Shown here piece after piece: positions 41,767 through 50,877 of a DNA stretch of 64,000 nt (positions are counted from its first letter, which is position 1; each line of letters opens with the position of its first letter). The stretch is from Candidatus Gastranaerophilales bacterium (lineage in GTDB: Bacteria > Cyanobacteriota > Vampirovibrionia > Gastranaerophilales > Gastranaerophilaceae): contig CALUQX010000015.1 of the NCBI GenBank assembly GCA_944323045.1, positions 1-64,000 of the forward strand, written 5' to 3'. The notes beneath the pieces are model-generated. The model saw only the letters and a list, made by a program, of their open reading frames with translations. It did not search any database and was not told where the DNA came from. Position numbers and translations under genes: made by a program.

Positions 41767-44274
41767 ATGTTTGAACGTTTTACGGAAAAAGCTATTAAGG
41801 TAATAATGCTTGCTCAAGAAGAGGCTCGTAGATTAGGTCATAATTTCGTAGGTACTGAACAGGTGCTGTTAGGACTTATCGGTGAAGGTACCGGTGTTGC
41901 CGCAAAAACCCTTAAGTCTATGGGTGTAACTTTGAAGGATGCACGTGCAGAAGTTGAAAAAATTATCGGGCGCGGTTCAGGCTTTGTAGCAGTTGAAATA
42001 CCTTTTACCCCGCGTGCTAAGAGAGTTTTGGAATTATCTTGGGATGAGGCAAGACAATTAGGACATAATTATATCGGCACTGAACACTTACTTCTCGGAC
42101 TTATTAGAGAAGGAGAAGGGGTTGCCGCCAGAGTGCTTGAAAATTTAGGTGTTGATTTAAATAAAATCAGAAGTAATGTTGTTAAAATGCTCGGTGAATC
42201 AAAACCTCAGACGGTTTCATCTGGCGCATCAAGCTCCTCATCAAGTTCAGGTGGCAAAACAAAAACCCCGAGTCTTGATGAATTCGGCAGAGATTTAACT
42301 CTCGCGGCTCAAGAACTTCGTCTTGACCCTGTTGTAGGTCGTGAAAAAGAAATTGAACGTGTTATTCAAATCCTTGCAAGACGTACCAAAAACAACCCTG
42401 TTCTCATCGGCGAACCCGGGGTAGGTAAAACTGCTGTTGCAGAAGGTCTTGCTATAAGAATTGTCAATGCTGAAGTTCCAGATATTCTTGACGGTAAAAA
42501 AGTTATTCAGCTTGATATGGGATTACTTGTTGCAGGGACTAAATACCGCGGCGAATTTGAGGAACGTCTTAAAAAGATTATGGATGAAATTCGTCAGGCA
42601 GGAAATATTATTCTTGTAATTGATGAAATGCATACTCTTATCGGCGCCGGGGCTGCAGAAGGTGCTATTGATGCTGCAAATATTCTGAAACCGGCACTCT
42701 CCCGCGGCGAAATTCAGGTAATCGGTGCTACAACCCTTGATGAGTATAGAAAATACGTAGAAAAAGATTCAGCTCTGGAACGCCGTTTCCAATCAGTAAT
42801 TATTGAAGAACCTTCTGTTGATGAATCAATTGAGATTATTAAAGGGCTGAGATCTAAATATGAAGAACACCACGGGCTTAATATTTCTGATGAAGCTATT
42901 GTTGCTGCAGTTCAACTGTCAAGCAAATATATCACAGACAGATTTTTGCCTGATAAAGCTATCGATGTCATTGATGAAGCGTCTTCAAAAGTGCGCCTGA
43001 AAGTTTCAACCCTTTCGCCTGAAGGCAAAGAGTTAGAAAAAGAGTTGCGTACCCTGATTAAAGAAAAAGAAGACGCAATACGCAATCAAGAATTTGAAAA
43101 AGCATCTCAATTGCGTGATGAAGAAGCTGATATGAAAGATAGAATCCGCGAAATGTCAGCAAGATACAAAGAAGAACATGAAGCTAATAAACCTACTGTT
43201 ACAGCAGAAAATGTTGCTGAAGTTATTGCTACAATGACAGGTGTGCCTGTAACAAAATTGACTGAAGGCGAAAGTGAAAGACTACTTAACCTTGAAAAAA
43301 CACTGCATGAAAGAGTCATCGGACAAAACGATGCTGTTGTTGCTATATCAAAAGCAATCAGACGTGCAAGAGTCGGATTAAAATCACCGAATAGACCAAT
43401 CGGAAGTTTTATCTTCTGTGGTCCAACCGGTGTTGGTAAAACAGAACTTGCCAAAGCACTTGCAGAGGCTGTATTTGGTTCAGAAGACAACATGATAAGA
43501 GTTGATATGTCCGAATTTATGGAAAAACATTCAACAGCAAAACTTATCGGGTCTCCTCCTGGATATGTTGGTTATGATGACGGCGGTCATTTGACTGAAC
43601 TTGTCCGTAAGAAACCTTATTCAGTTATTCTTTTTGATGAAATTGAAAAGGCTCATCCAGATGTGTTCAACATAATGCTGCAGATTCTTGATGACGGACG
43701 TTTGACTGATTCCAAAGGGCGCCACATAAACTTCAAAAATACAATTATCATTATGACATCAAATGTTGGCGCAAGCATGATTACATCAACATCCCGTCTT
43801 GGATTCTCTACATCAAGTGATGAAAGTAAAGACAAGTACGAAAAACTTAAAGAAACCGTTACTGAAGAGATGAAAAAAGCATTCAGACCGGAATTCTTAA
43901 ATCGTATTGATGAAACAATTGTATTCTCTCACCTGAACAAAGAAGAAATAAGACAGATTGTTGACTTGATGCTGAAAGATTTGTTCAAGCGTCTGGCAGA
44001 ACGCGAATTATCAATCGAAGTAACTGATGAGGTTAAAGATCATCTTGCAGAAGCAGGGTACTCAGAAGCCTATGGTGCAAGACCATTGAGAAGACTTATT
44101 CAACGCAAGATTGAAGATATGCTTGCTGAAGAAATACTTTCCGGCAAATACTCTGCAGGTGATACATTAAGATTAACTCTTGTGGATGACAAGATAACTT
44201 GCGAAAAAGCCACTAAAGGACGTAAAAAATCCAAACAGGAAGAAACTCCTGAACAGACAGAAGTCACACAGTAG
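41767..44274 (+). CDS. clpC: ATP-dependent Clp protease ATP-binding subunit ClpC
   Basis: This 835-residue Hsp100 unfoldase feeds proteins to ClpP. It has an N-terminal double repeat ([19 protein letters not shown] and [19 protein letters not shown]), a first AAA+ module ([15 protein letters not shown], then [13 protein letters not shown]), a UVR-motif coiled-coil insert ([18 protein letters not shown]) and a second AAA+ module ([16 protein letters not shown]). The C-terminal end is charged. An AGGAG site precedes the ATG. The mcsA/mcsB/ctsR genes that accompany clpC in Firmicutes are absent. Confidence 0.97.
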   Translation: MFERFTEKAIKVIMLAQEEARRLGHNFVGTEQVLLGLIGEGTGVAAKTLKSMGVTLKDARAEVEKIIGRGSGFVAVEIPFTPRAKRVLELSWDEARQLGHNYIGTEHLLLGLIREGEGVAARVLENLGVDLNKIRSNVVKMLGESKPQTVSSGASSSSSSSGGKTKTPSLDEFGRDLTLAAQELRLDPVVGREKEIERVIQILARRTKNNPVLIGEPGVGKTAVAEGLAIRIVNAEVPDILDGKKVIQLDMGLLVAGTKYRGEFEERLKKIMDEIRQAGNIILVIDEMHTLIGAGAAEGAIDAANILKPALSRGEIQVIGATTLDEYRKYVEKDSALERRFQSVIIEEPSVDESIEIIKGLRSKYEEHHGLNISDEAIVAAVQLSSKYITDRFLPDKAIDVIDEASSKVRLKVSTLSPEGKELEKELRTLIKEKEDAIRNQEFEKASQLRDEEADMKDRIREMSARYKEEHEANKPTVTAENVAEVIATMTGVPVTKLTEGESERLLNLEKTLHERVIGQNDAVVAISKAIRRARVGLKSPNRPIGSFIFCGPTGVGKTELAKALAEAVFGSEDNMIRVDMSEFMEKHSTAKLIGSPPGYVGYDDGGHLTELVRKKPYSVILFDEIEKAHPDVFNIMLQILDDGRLTDSKGRHINFKNTIIIMTSNVGASMITSTSRLGFSTSSDESKDKYEKLKETVTEEMKKAFRPEFLNRIDETIVFSHLNKEEIRQIVDLMLKDLFKRLAERELSIEVTDEVKDHLAEAGYSEAYGARPLRRLIQRKIEDMLAEEILSGKYSAGDTLRLTLVDDKITCEKATKGRKKSKQEETPEQTEVTQ

Positions 44275-44275
44275 A

Positions 44276-44306
44276 TTAAAAAGGCAGGTTTACCTGCCTT
44301 TTTAAT
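44276..44306 (+). terminator. Terminator after clpC
   Basis: AAAAAGGCAGGT pairs with ACCTGCCTTTTT around a TT centre and is followed by AATTTT. It begins two bases after the clpC stop. Confidence 0.9.
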
Positions 44307-44395
44307 TTTGTATGCTTATTTTGTGATATTACATTGAAGCATAAAGTTAAAATATTATTCGGTGTGACCCGTCATAATTTCTCTTTATTTTATGT

Positions 44396-44401
44396 TAAAA
44401 T
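44396..44401 (+). promoter_or_regulatory. Extended -10 box, leaderless start of purSQL
   Basis: TAAAAT preceded by TGT ends six bases before the purS ATG at 44408. No ribosome site is visible. Confidence 0.55.
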
Positions 44402-44407
44402 AATTGT

Positions 44408-44668
44408 ATGAAAAGATTTAAAGCCACTGTGAATGTCGGGTTAAAACCCACAATAAAGGATGTAAAAGCAATAACATTAAAAGATGCTGTATCAGGACTT
44501 GTTGAGTTGGAAAACCTTAAATGCAAGGCAGGAAACAGATATACACTGGAATTTGACGCTGAAAATGAATTAGATGCGGAAAATAAAATTAAATTGGTAG
44601 CAGAAGAAATTCTTGCAAACAGTGTTATAGAAGAATATGAAATAATGCTGGAAGAGTGTAATGGGTAA
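44408..44668 (+). CDS. purS: Phosphoribosylformylglycinamidine synthase subunit PurS
   Basis: This 86-residue small subunit joins PurQ and PurL into the FGAM synthase complex. The sequence (FKATVNVGLKPTIKDVKA then VSGLVELENLKCKAGNRYTL) matches the PurS fold in length and pattern. It overlaps purQ by eight bases. Confidence 0.93.
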   Translation: MKRFKATVNVGLKPTIKDVKAITLKDAVSGLVELENLKCKAGNRYTLEFDAENELDAENKIKLVAEEILANSVIEEYEIMLEECNG

Positions 44669-45272
44669 AATAAAAGCCGGTATAGTAACCTTTTTAGGTA
44701 CAAATTGTGAGTATGATACAAAACGAGCCTGTGAATTTTTCGGATGGGATGCTGAATTTATATGGCAGAATGATAAAATAGAAAAACATTACGATGTCAT
44801 CTTTTTGCCGGGTGGTTTTTCTTACGGCGACCATATATCGTCAGGCAGAATTGCAAAACTTTCACCTGCTGTCAAGTCTCTGCCTGTCACAAAATCGCTT
44901 ATTGTCGGTATTTGTAACGGATTTCAGATTCTCTGCGAAGCTAAATTGCTTTCGGGAGCCTTGACATACAATGATAATATAAAATTTCTTTCCAAAATAG
45001 TTCCGCTGGAATTTTTAGGAGAAATTATACATATTCCTATTGCACATCATCAGGGAAATTATACTTATTCTGAAGGCGGACTGCAGACTGATGAAGAGGT
45101 TATTTTGCGATATACTGAAAATGTTAATGGCTCAGATGATTATATCGCAGGAATTTATAACCGTAAAAGTAAAATTATAGGAATGATGCCTCATCCTGAG
45201 CGGGCTGTGTTTGAGGAACTCGGGTTGATTGACGGAAGAAAGATATTTGAGTTTATTGAAAATGAAATATAA
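44661..45272 (+). CDS. purQ: Phosphoribosylformylglycinamidine synthase subunit PurQ
   Basis: This 203-residue glutamine amidotransferase supplies ammonia to PurL. It has the GGFSYGDHISSGRIA stretch, the nucleophile cysteine in VGICNGFQILCEA and the His-Glu pair in MMPHPERAVF. It is slightly shorter than most PurQ proteins (about 220-230). It overlaps purL by 11 bases. Confidence 0.95.
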   Translation: MGKIKAGIVTFLGTNCEYDTKRACEFFGWDAEFIWQNDKIEKHYDVIFLPGGFSYGDHISSGRIAKLSPAVKSLPVTKSLIVGICNGFQILCEAKLLSGALTYNDNIKFLSKIVPLEFLGEIIHIPIAHHQGNYTYSEGGLQTDEEVILRYTENVNGSDDYIAGIYNRKSKIIGMMPHPERAVFEELGLIDGRKIFEFIENEI

Positions 45273-46773
45273 AAATTACATAAGCAAAAAATTAAATAGA
45301 GAACCCAATGAGTTTGAGCTGCACTTATTCAGTGCAACCTATTCTGAGCATTGCGGGTATTTGCACTCACGAGAATTGTTAAAACTTTTGCCGCGTACAA
45401 ATTCAATATACTCATCAGAAAATGCGGGCGGTATAAAAATCGGTAAACACGCAATTTTATTCAAAATGGAATCGCACAATCACCCTTGTGCGGTGGAACC
45501 ATTTAATGGCGCAGCAACCGGTATTGGCGGAATTGTCAGAGATGTACTTGCTATGAATGCCCGTCCAATCGCGCTTTGCAATTCTTTAAAATTCGGCGAT
45601 GATAAACGAATTATAGAAGGTGTTGTCGAAGGTATATCTAATTATGGTAACTGTATCGGCGTTCCGACCGTATCTACAGAAGTTCTTTATAATAAATGTT
45701 TTACAGAGAATCCACTGGTTAATGTAACAGCAGTAGGTATAGCTAAGTTTGACGAGATTATAACTTCCAGCAGTGCATATCCCGGTCTGAAACTTATGCT
45801 TGTCGGGTCACATACAATGAAGGACGGCATGGGCGGTGCAAGTTTTGCCTCTAAAAAACTCGGCGATGAGAAAAAAGAAGACAAACTCTCTATCCAAATA
45901 GCTAATCCTTTTATGAAAAAGAAACTTATAGAAGCATGTCTTGAAATTTTTGCACAAAAACTCGTCGTAACCTGTCAGGATTGCGGAGCAGCGGGTATTC
46001 TTTCGTCCACTTCTGAAGTTGCATTAAAAAGCCATACAGGTGTAGATATTGATCTGGCAAAAATTCATACAGGAGATTCAACAATAAAAGATTATGAAAT
46101 TATGCTATCTGAAACTCAGGAGCGGATGCTGCTTGCTGTTGAAGAAGAAAAAATACCTGCAATTATTAAGGTATTGGGAAAATATGAAATACCGTGTTCG
46201 ACGATAGGAGATGTTACAGCAAGCGGACATTATGTTGTACGCAATGGACGTAATGTGCTGTCAGATTTACCTGTTGATTTGCTTGTAACTCCGCCGTCTG
46301 TGCCTTTAGATTTTACGGAAATGCCTGTCGAAGATCCGGCTATTATTAACATAAATTCACCGGAAATTTATACCCGCTATGATCATACTGTAGGGACAAG
46401 AACACAATTACAGCCGGATAATAATCCGCAGTTTAATTCGCTTTATATATGGGAAGAGGATTGTTCGCTTGGAATTTATACTTTTTCTTCAACTGTATCA
46501 AAAACTTATGAGGCTTTAATCAATGCGAAGAAAGAATTTGAAAAAAGGGGATTCACCCCAAAAGGCATTACAAACTGTCTGAATTTCGCGAATCCGGAAA
46601 TACCTCCGACTATGTCAGAATTTAGAAGGACGATTCTCGCGATTAAGAAGTTCTGTGAAGAAACAGGGGTACCGGTATGTTCCGGTAATGTCTCTTTTTA
46701 CAATGAAAGCTCCGGCTCAAAGATAATAAATATGCCAACCTTTACAATGGTTGGTGTCAGATATGGCGGATAA
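45262..46773 (+). CDS. purL: FGAM synthase subunit PurL, C-terminally short
   Basis: The protein has 503 residues and shows the small-PurL features: FSATYSEHCGYLHSRELL with the catalytic histidine, FKMESHNHPCAVEPFNGAATG, MGGASFASKKLG and, in the second half, GITNCLNFANPEIPP then CSGNVSFYNES. It stops at MPTFTMVGVRYGG, where other small PurL proteins (about 600-740 residues) go on to a last AIRS-type domain. No continuation is visible in any frame before the terminator. The start at 45262 is the first ATG. The longer reading from a TTG lies wholly within purQ. Either the fourth domain is dispensable or supplied elsewhere, or the gene is truncated. Confidence 0.85.
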   Translation: MKYKNYISKKLNREPNEFELHLFSATYSEHCGYLHSRELLKLLPRTNSIYSSENAGGIKIGKHAILFKMESHNHPCAVEPFNGAATGIGGIVRDVLAMNARPIALCNSLKFGDDKRIIEGVVEGISNYGNCIGVPTVSTEVLYNKCFTENPLVNVTAVGIAKFDEIITSSSAYPGLKLMLVGSHTMKDGMGGASFASKKLGDEKKEDKLSIQIANPFMKKKLIEACLEIFAQKLVVTCQDCGAAGILSSTSEVALKSHTGVDIDLAKIHTGDSTIKDYEIMLSETQERMLLAVEEEKIPAIIKVLGKYEIPCSTIGDVTASGHYVVRNGRNVLSDLPVDLLVTPPSVPLDFTEMPVEDPAIININSPEIYTRYDHTVGTRTQLQPDNNPQFNSLYIWEEDCSLGIYTFSSTVSKTYEALINAKKEFEKRGFTPKGITNCLNFANPEIPPTMSEFRRTILAIKKFCEETGVPVCSGNVSFYNESSGSKIINMPTFTMVGVRYGG

Positions 46774-46813
46774 TTAAATCAGGTTGCACTTGTTCCCTGC
46801 AAATAAGCGAAAG

Positions 46814-46852
46814 CGAAAAAGCTCCTCTTTTAAAGAGGAGCTTTTTCTTTTA
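46814..46852. terminator. Bidirectional terminator between purL and the membrane-protein pair
   Basis: AAAAAGCTCCTCTTT pairs perfectly with AAAGAGGAGCTTTTT around two bases, with A and T runs on both sides. It serves the two converging transcripts. Confidence 0.9.
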
Positions 46853-46859
46853 TGAGACA

Positions 46860-47774
46860 TTAGGCTGCTTTTTTAGTCTGTTGTTGATTCTGCTGTATTT
46901 GAGCCTGAGCATTGGCTTCTTTTTTGCGATTAAGATATTTCTCGCCAATCTTGTTTGCAATAGGGGTGACAAGTACAGGTACGAAATATCTGTATACAGC
47001 ACCAAATACTATCATTGTCTTAAGTAAGCCCATACCTTCAACCTGATTTAACAATGCACGTTTTTGTTTTGGAAGCATTGATTTGAAGTTGTTTCTTGTT
47101 TTTACAAAGTCTTTTACCATTTCAGTGTCATCAAGTAAAAGTTTCAGGTCTTTTTTGGAGACTTTACCTTTATTAGTTTCTATAGTCAATTTGTTATTTG
47201 CTCTAATTGCTTCATTTGTTTCAACGAATTCTTTTGCAAGATTTGGATCATTCAGTCTTAACCCTGCAAATTTAGCTGTCTGCTTATCCCACCAGTTGCC
47301 TAACTTGCTGTCAATTAAGTATGCACCTGCGGTTGATAGTGCAAAAGTTAAAAACTGGTTAAGTGCAAGTGTTTTCTTTCTATCTCTGTCTTCCGGTTTC
47401 TTTTCTGGCATTTTCAGAGTTTTGTACATATACATCCCGCTGGTGATAGCAGAACCCACTGCTAATAAGTGGTTAAACAGATATTTACTGTTTTTAAATT
47501 TTTCAGCCATATAGTTTATTGGTTTGCTGTCAACAAGCGGAGCTGTAAAGTATTTAGCGATGAAGTCAATTCCTGCCCCGTAAGCTTTTTTAATGTTTTT
47601 GAACAACCCTGACTTTTTAGGGATTGTACTGCTAACATTGCTTACGATGCTGCCTGCAGACCCAAAGGTCGGAATTTGTTCTCTATATCCAGGGAATGTC
47701 GGAATTTGCTGGCGTGTTGCTGAGTTGTTTCTGTTGTAAGTATTAAATTTATTTGTATTGAGGGTTACGTTCAT
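46860..47774 (-). CDS. Lineage-specific membrane protein with Asn-rich leader and TF-x-G motifs
   Basis: The N-terminus of this 304-residue protein is Asn/Thr-rich and carries two near repeats, QIPTFPG (24-29) and QIPTFGSAG (34-41). About four hydrophobic segments follow (for example YLFNHLLAVGSAITSGMYMY, LNQFLTFALSTAGAYL and MIVFGAVYRYFVPVLVTPIA). The tail is Gln/Asn/Lys-rich. No known family is recognised. It overlaps the stop of the preceding gene by one base (TAATG) and has a GGAGGG site, so the pair is co-translated. Confidence 0.75.
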   Translation of the reverse strand: MNVTLNTNKFNTYNRNNSATRQQIPTFPGYREQIPTFGSAGSIVSNVSSTIPKKSGLFKNIKKAYGAGIDFIAKYFTAPLVDSKPINYMAEKFKNSKYLFNHLLAVGSAITSGMYMYKTLKMPEKKPEDRDRKKTLALNQFLTFALSTAGAYLIDSKLGNWWDKQTAKFAGLRLNDPNLAKEFVETNEAIRANNKLTIETNKGKVSKKDLKLLLDDTEMVKDFVKTRNNFKSMLPKQKRALLNQVEGMGLLKTMIVFGAVYRYFVPVLVTPIANKIGEKYLNRKKEANAQAQIQQNQQQTKKAA

Positions 47775-48682
47775 TATTTGAGCCCTCCTTTAAATTCGTT
47801 AAATGATTTCATCATATGTCTCATCATATCTGTTGAGCCGGAATTTTGTGCTGGCTGTGCTTCAACCGGCTGTTGTGCTTTTTTGTCTTTCTTTTCGTAT
47901 CCAAAAACATAGACCAGAATAGGCGGGATTAGCGCAATTGTTAATGCTGAACGCGGAATACCTATAATCCAGTCAGGTATGTTTTTAGAAATTTGTTTTA
48001 ATGCGTTTTTAGAGTTTTTAAGCAGACGTTTTTGTTTTTTCAGTTCCAGAGTTTCTTCTGCTGCGTCCAGATTCTTTAAATCATCTGCAATTTGTTTCAG
48101 GCGTTTTGACCCGTATTCGTCATAACCTTTTATTCTTTCTACGACATTACCGTCATCATCGAGTATTTCTTTTGTGCCGAATACTTTTTTAACGGCTGCA
48201 TCTAAAGGACTTGTTAATATTACCGATGCAACAAACCCGATAATACCGGAGGCCATTGCATGCCCTGCTGCAAAAAGTTTGTCTTTTTTGCTTTGTTCTT
48301 CTTTACCCGGGAGCGAAAGGATTGTTGCAGGTCTGAGGATACCGGCAAGTATTAATGCCATAAAAGCACTTGAGGCAATGTTATGATCGTTTACCATACC
48401 CATTGATTTTGCGAAAAAGTCGCTTTTCATAATTTTTTGTCCGAGGGTCATGCCTTTATTCAAAACTATAGCGGCAGCTTCACTCTTACCCGTAAAACTG
48501 CCGCTATATGCTGCATTATATCCTCTGTTTAATCCTTTTTCTTCACACAAACCCGCATAATTTCGCTCCTTAAAGTTCTGCGGGTATCGCATCTCCTGCA
48601 CTCCAAGGGCTGTCGGGGAGTTTTGAGTTCCCGCTGCCCCCTGCTTGAGGCTCATGTTATAATGAATCGAGTTAATTTTCAT
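47774..48682 (-). CDS. Lineage-specific membrane protein with SFTG motif
   Basis: This 302-residue product begins with a polar leader holding YSGSFTGKSEA (about residues 59-69). Hydrophobic segments follow (SSAFMALILAGILRPATIL, AMASGIIGFVASVILTSP, SALTIALIPPILVYVFGY) with a Lys/Glu coiled coil between the last two. It has the same layout and gene coupling as the next gene, and the two may form a complex. No known family is recognised. Confidence 0.75.
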   Translation of the reverse strand: MKINSIHYNMSLKQGAAGTQNSPTALGVQEMRYPQNFKERNYAGLCEEKGLNRGYNAAYSGSFTGKSEAAAIVLNKGMTLGQKIMKSDFFAKSMGMVNDHNIASSAFMALILAGILRPATILSLPGKEEQSKKDKLFAAGHAMASGIIGFVASVILTSPLDAAVKKVFGTKEILDDDGNVVERIKGYDEYGSKRLKQIADDLKNLDAAEETLELKKQKRLLKNSKNALKQISKNIPDWIIGIPRSALTIALIPPILVYVFGYEKKDKKAQQPVEAQPAQNSGSTDMMRHMMKSFNEFKGGLK

Positions 48683-49023
48683 AATCCACCATATATTTTG
48701 CTAACTATATCTTCTACATTCATTTTAAAACAAATAAAAAAATTTTTTGCCAGTAGTTTTAAGAAAGTTTACAATTGATTTTTTTTAAATTGCCTCAAAG
48801 GTATAACAGTGTTTGCATGCCTGACAAATTAATCAGCTTAACATTTAGTGTTAAAATGACACTCTAAAATAAGCCTGTAATCTGTTGTTTGTAATGATTT
48901 CAGCCGTTTTATTAAGTGTAAGATTAACATTTGTAAAGATTAGCCTGTTGAGTGTTGCTATTTATTTTTTGTTCTGTTACAAATGTAGTAGTTAGTGTGA
49001 GGTATCTTATTAAGGAGACGGGC
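48683..49023. other. Divergent intergenic region
   Basis: The 341-base gap separates the minus-strand membrane pair from the plus-strand AAA+ gene. It is AT-rich with no supported gene. It holds a small inverted repeat, AGTGT-TAAAATG-ACACT near 48848-48865, overlapping an extended -10-like TGTTAAAAT. Promoters for both sides probably lie here, but none could be assigned with confidence. Confidence 0.4.
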
Positions 49024-50529
49024 ATGAAAATATTACCGGTTCAAAATTACAACTACAACTATTATCAGAACAATACTTTTACAAACAAACAGAATATGCC
49101 GGTGTCATGCCCGCCCTCTTATGATACTTTTGTCAAGAATAAAAAGAATACAAAGCAGAATATTAGTTTTGCAGGCAGCATCCAAAAGTCTGCTATAGTT
49201 CTTGCAAAACAAATACCGCTTGAAGATAGAATATCCGCTATGTTTGATGTGTTTAAACGCGGGGATGTTATTACTGTCGGTAAAAATCTTAAAAATGTAC
49301 AAGAGTCATTGAAAGGTGCATTAGATTCTTTTGACCATGTAATTAAAAGAGTATTTTTCATTGAGGATGACAATATTAATGGAAATCTTGCGTTTTACAA
49401 GAATGCTTCTGGTGACAAGGAAGTTTTAAATATCAATAATTTTGATATTCATTTAAGCAGTTCGCCTCAGGGCAAAGAAGCTTTAAAACCCGGTGACAGT
49501 TTTTATGTAGTTCCCGGAGATGTAATTCATGTAAAGGATATGCAAATACCTGTTAAAGAGCAGCCTTTAGTTAATTTGTCCTTGCAAAGACATATATTTT
49601 CAAAGGTGTATGATTTTACCAATGAGTCAAAAGATGTAATAAAGCGTCAGAATACAAAAGAAATAGCATCATTAGTAAGAAGACCAAAATATAAAGGGCT
49701 GCCTTTATCCTTTGCGGATGTCGGCGGTCAGGATAAAGTTATTGATGAATTGAAAAAAGGTGTTTTATTCCCGATAAAACATCCGGAGGCGTTTGAAGAT
49801 ATTAAGGTAAATCACGGTATTATTCTCACCGGACCTCCCGGAACAGGGAAAACATTAATAGCAGAAGCGCTGGCAAATGAGTCTAGTGCGCATTTTACCA
49901 AACTAAACGGATCTGAATTGAAAACCAAATGGATTGGTGAATCAGAAGAAAATTTAAGAAATTTATTTTCCGATGCCGTTGATAAACAGCCAAGCATTGT
50001 TGTCTTTGACGAATTTGATTCTGTTGCAAAGAAACGTGATAAAGTTGACCATTACAGTGCAGAGTTTGTAAACCAGCTTTTGTCAATAATGAGTGACTTA
50101 GAAAAAAACGGAGACGATGTATATGTTCTTGCAACAACAAATAAGGTTGACATGCTTGATGATGCTATAATGCGTTCAGGACGTTTCGGCAAACATATAG
50201 AAGTTGGTCCGCCGGATTTGGCTGGTACCCGACAAATTTTGGATATTCACACCAGAGGTAAAAAGCTTGCAGACAATCTGGATAAAGATGCCCTAGCCAA
50301 ACAGATGCATTCCATTAAATCTACCGGTGCTGATATCGCAAGACTTGTTGCTGATGCGCATAATAACGCATTCCAGCGTGCAGGCATTTTTGAAAAAATG
50401 GATAACGGCACATTCAAAAAATCAGATATTGACAATCTAAGAATTCTGCAAGAAGACTTTGACAAAGCAATAACAGATTTCAATACAGAAAAAAATGTTA
50501 GCAAAAGAAAACCTATTGGCTACAGATAA
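49024..50529 (+). CDS. AAA+ ATPase (Cdc48/FtsH-like module) with lineage-specific N-terminus
   Basis: The first 50 or so residues of this 501-residue protein are Asn/Tyr-rich with NISFAGS (46-52). A middle region of about 170 residues contains beta strands (GDSFYVVPGDVIHVKDMQI). A single AAA+ module follows (about 225-480), with Walker A GPPGTGKT, Walker B IVVFDEFDS, the ATTNKVD sensor and MRSGRFGKHIEVGPPD arginine region. No protease domain or membrane anchor is seen. The AAGGAG site five bases before 49024 sets the start, 24 codons inside a longer open frame. It may remodel the neighbouring membrane proteins, which is inference. Confidence 0.88.
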   Translation: MKILPVQNYNYNYYQNNTFTNKQNMPVSCPPSYDTFVKNKKNTKQNISFAGSIQKSAIVLAKQIPLEDRISAMFDVFKRGDVITVGKNLKNVQESLKGALDSFDHVIKRVFFIEDDNINGNLAFYKNASGDKEVLNINNFDIHLSSSPQGKEALKPGDSFYVVPGDVIHVKDMQIPVKEQPLVNLSLQRHIFSKVYDFTNESKDVIKRQNTKEIASLVRRPKYKGLPLSFADVGGQDKVIDELKKGVLFPIKHPEAFEDIKVNHGIILTGPPGTGKTLIAEALANESSAHFTKLNGSELKTKWIGESEENLRNLFSDAVDKQPSIVVFDEFDSVAKKRDKVDHYSAEFVNQLLSIMSDLEKNGDDVYVLATTNKVDMLDDAIMRSGRFGKHIEVGPPDLAGTRQILDIHTRGKKLADNLDKDALAKQMHSIKSTGADIARLVADAHNNAFQRAGIFEKMDNGTFKKSDIDNLRILQEDFDKAITDFNTEKNVSKRKPIGYR

Positions 50530-50564
50530 GTAATAACCTTAACTTCGGGCGGCAGGCTGCAGAG

Positions 50565-50699
50565 TTATTTACTCAACAGTAAAACTTCGGCAAGTTTACC
50601 GCCTTTTTTATTGAACTTAATTTCCTTTTTATCTGATATTGGAGTATATTCCGGTTTCTGATAATTGATTAAATACTTCATAAATTCTGGACTAAACAT
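50565..50699 (-). CDS. Small basic protein of unknown function
   Basis: A 44-residue frame begins at 50699, after an AAAGGAT site, and an extended -10 (TGTTATAGT) lies about 37 bases upstream on the minus strand. The product ends with KKEIKFNKKGGKLAEVLLL. The signals rather than the protein sequence support it. Confidence 0.45.
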   Translation of the reverse strand: MFSPEFMKYLINYQKPEYTPISDKKEIKFNKKGGKLAEVLLLSK

Positions 50700-50877
50700 A
50701 TATTCTATCCTTTTCACACTAAATAAAACACTATAACACACATCTGGTATATATAATAAAACATAAATATTGAAAAAATTGTTCATTTTTAATATAAATT
50801 TAACAAAAATATTTACATAAATTAATACAACGGGTTATTTTGATGTTATACTTGAATTATACCAACAGGAGAAAAAG

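Noticed and set aside
43107..43493. 128-codon minus-strand open frame
   Set aside because: It lies wholly antisense to clpC, whose motifs are intact. Ser-rich antisense frames are common opposite such genes.
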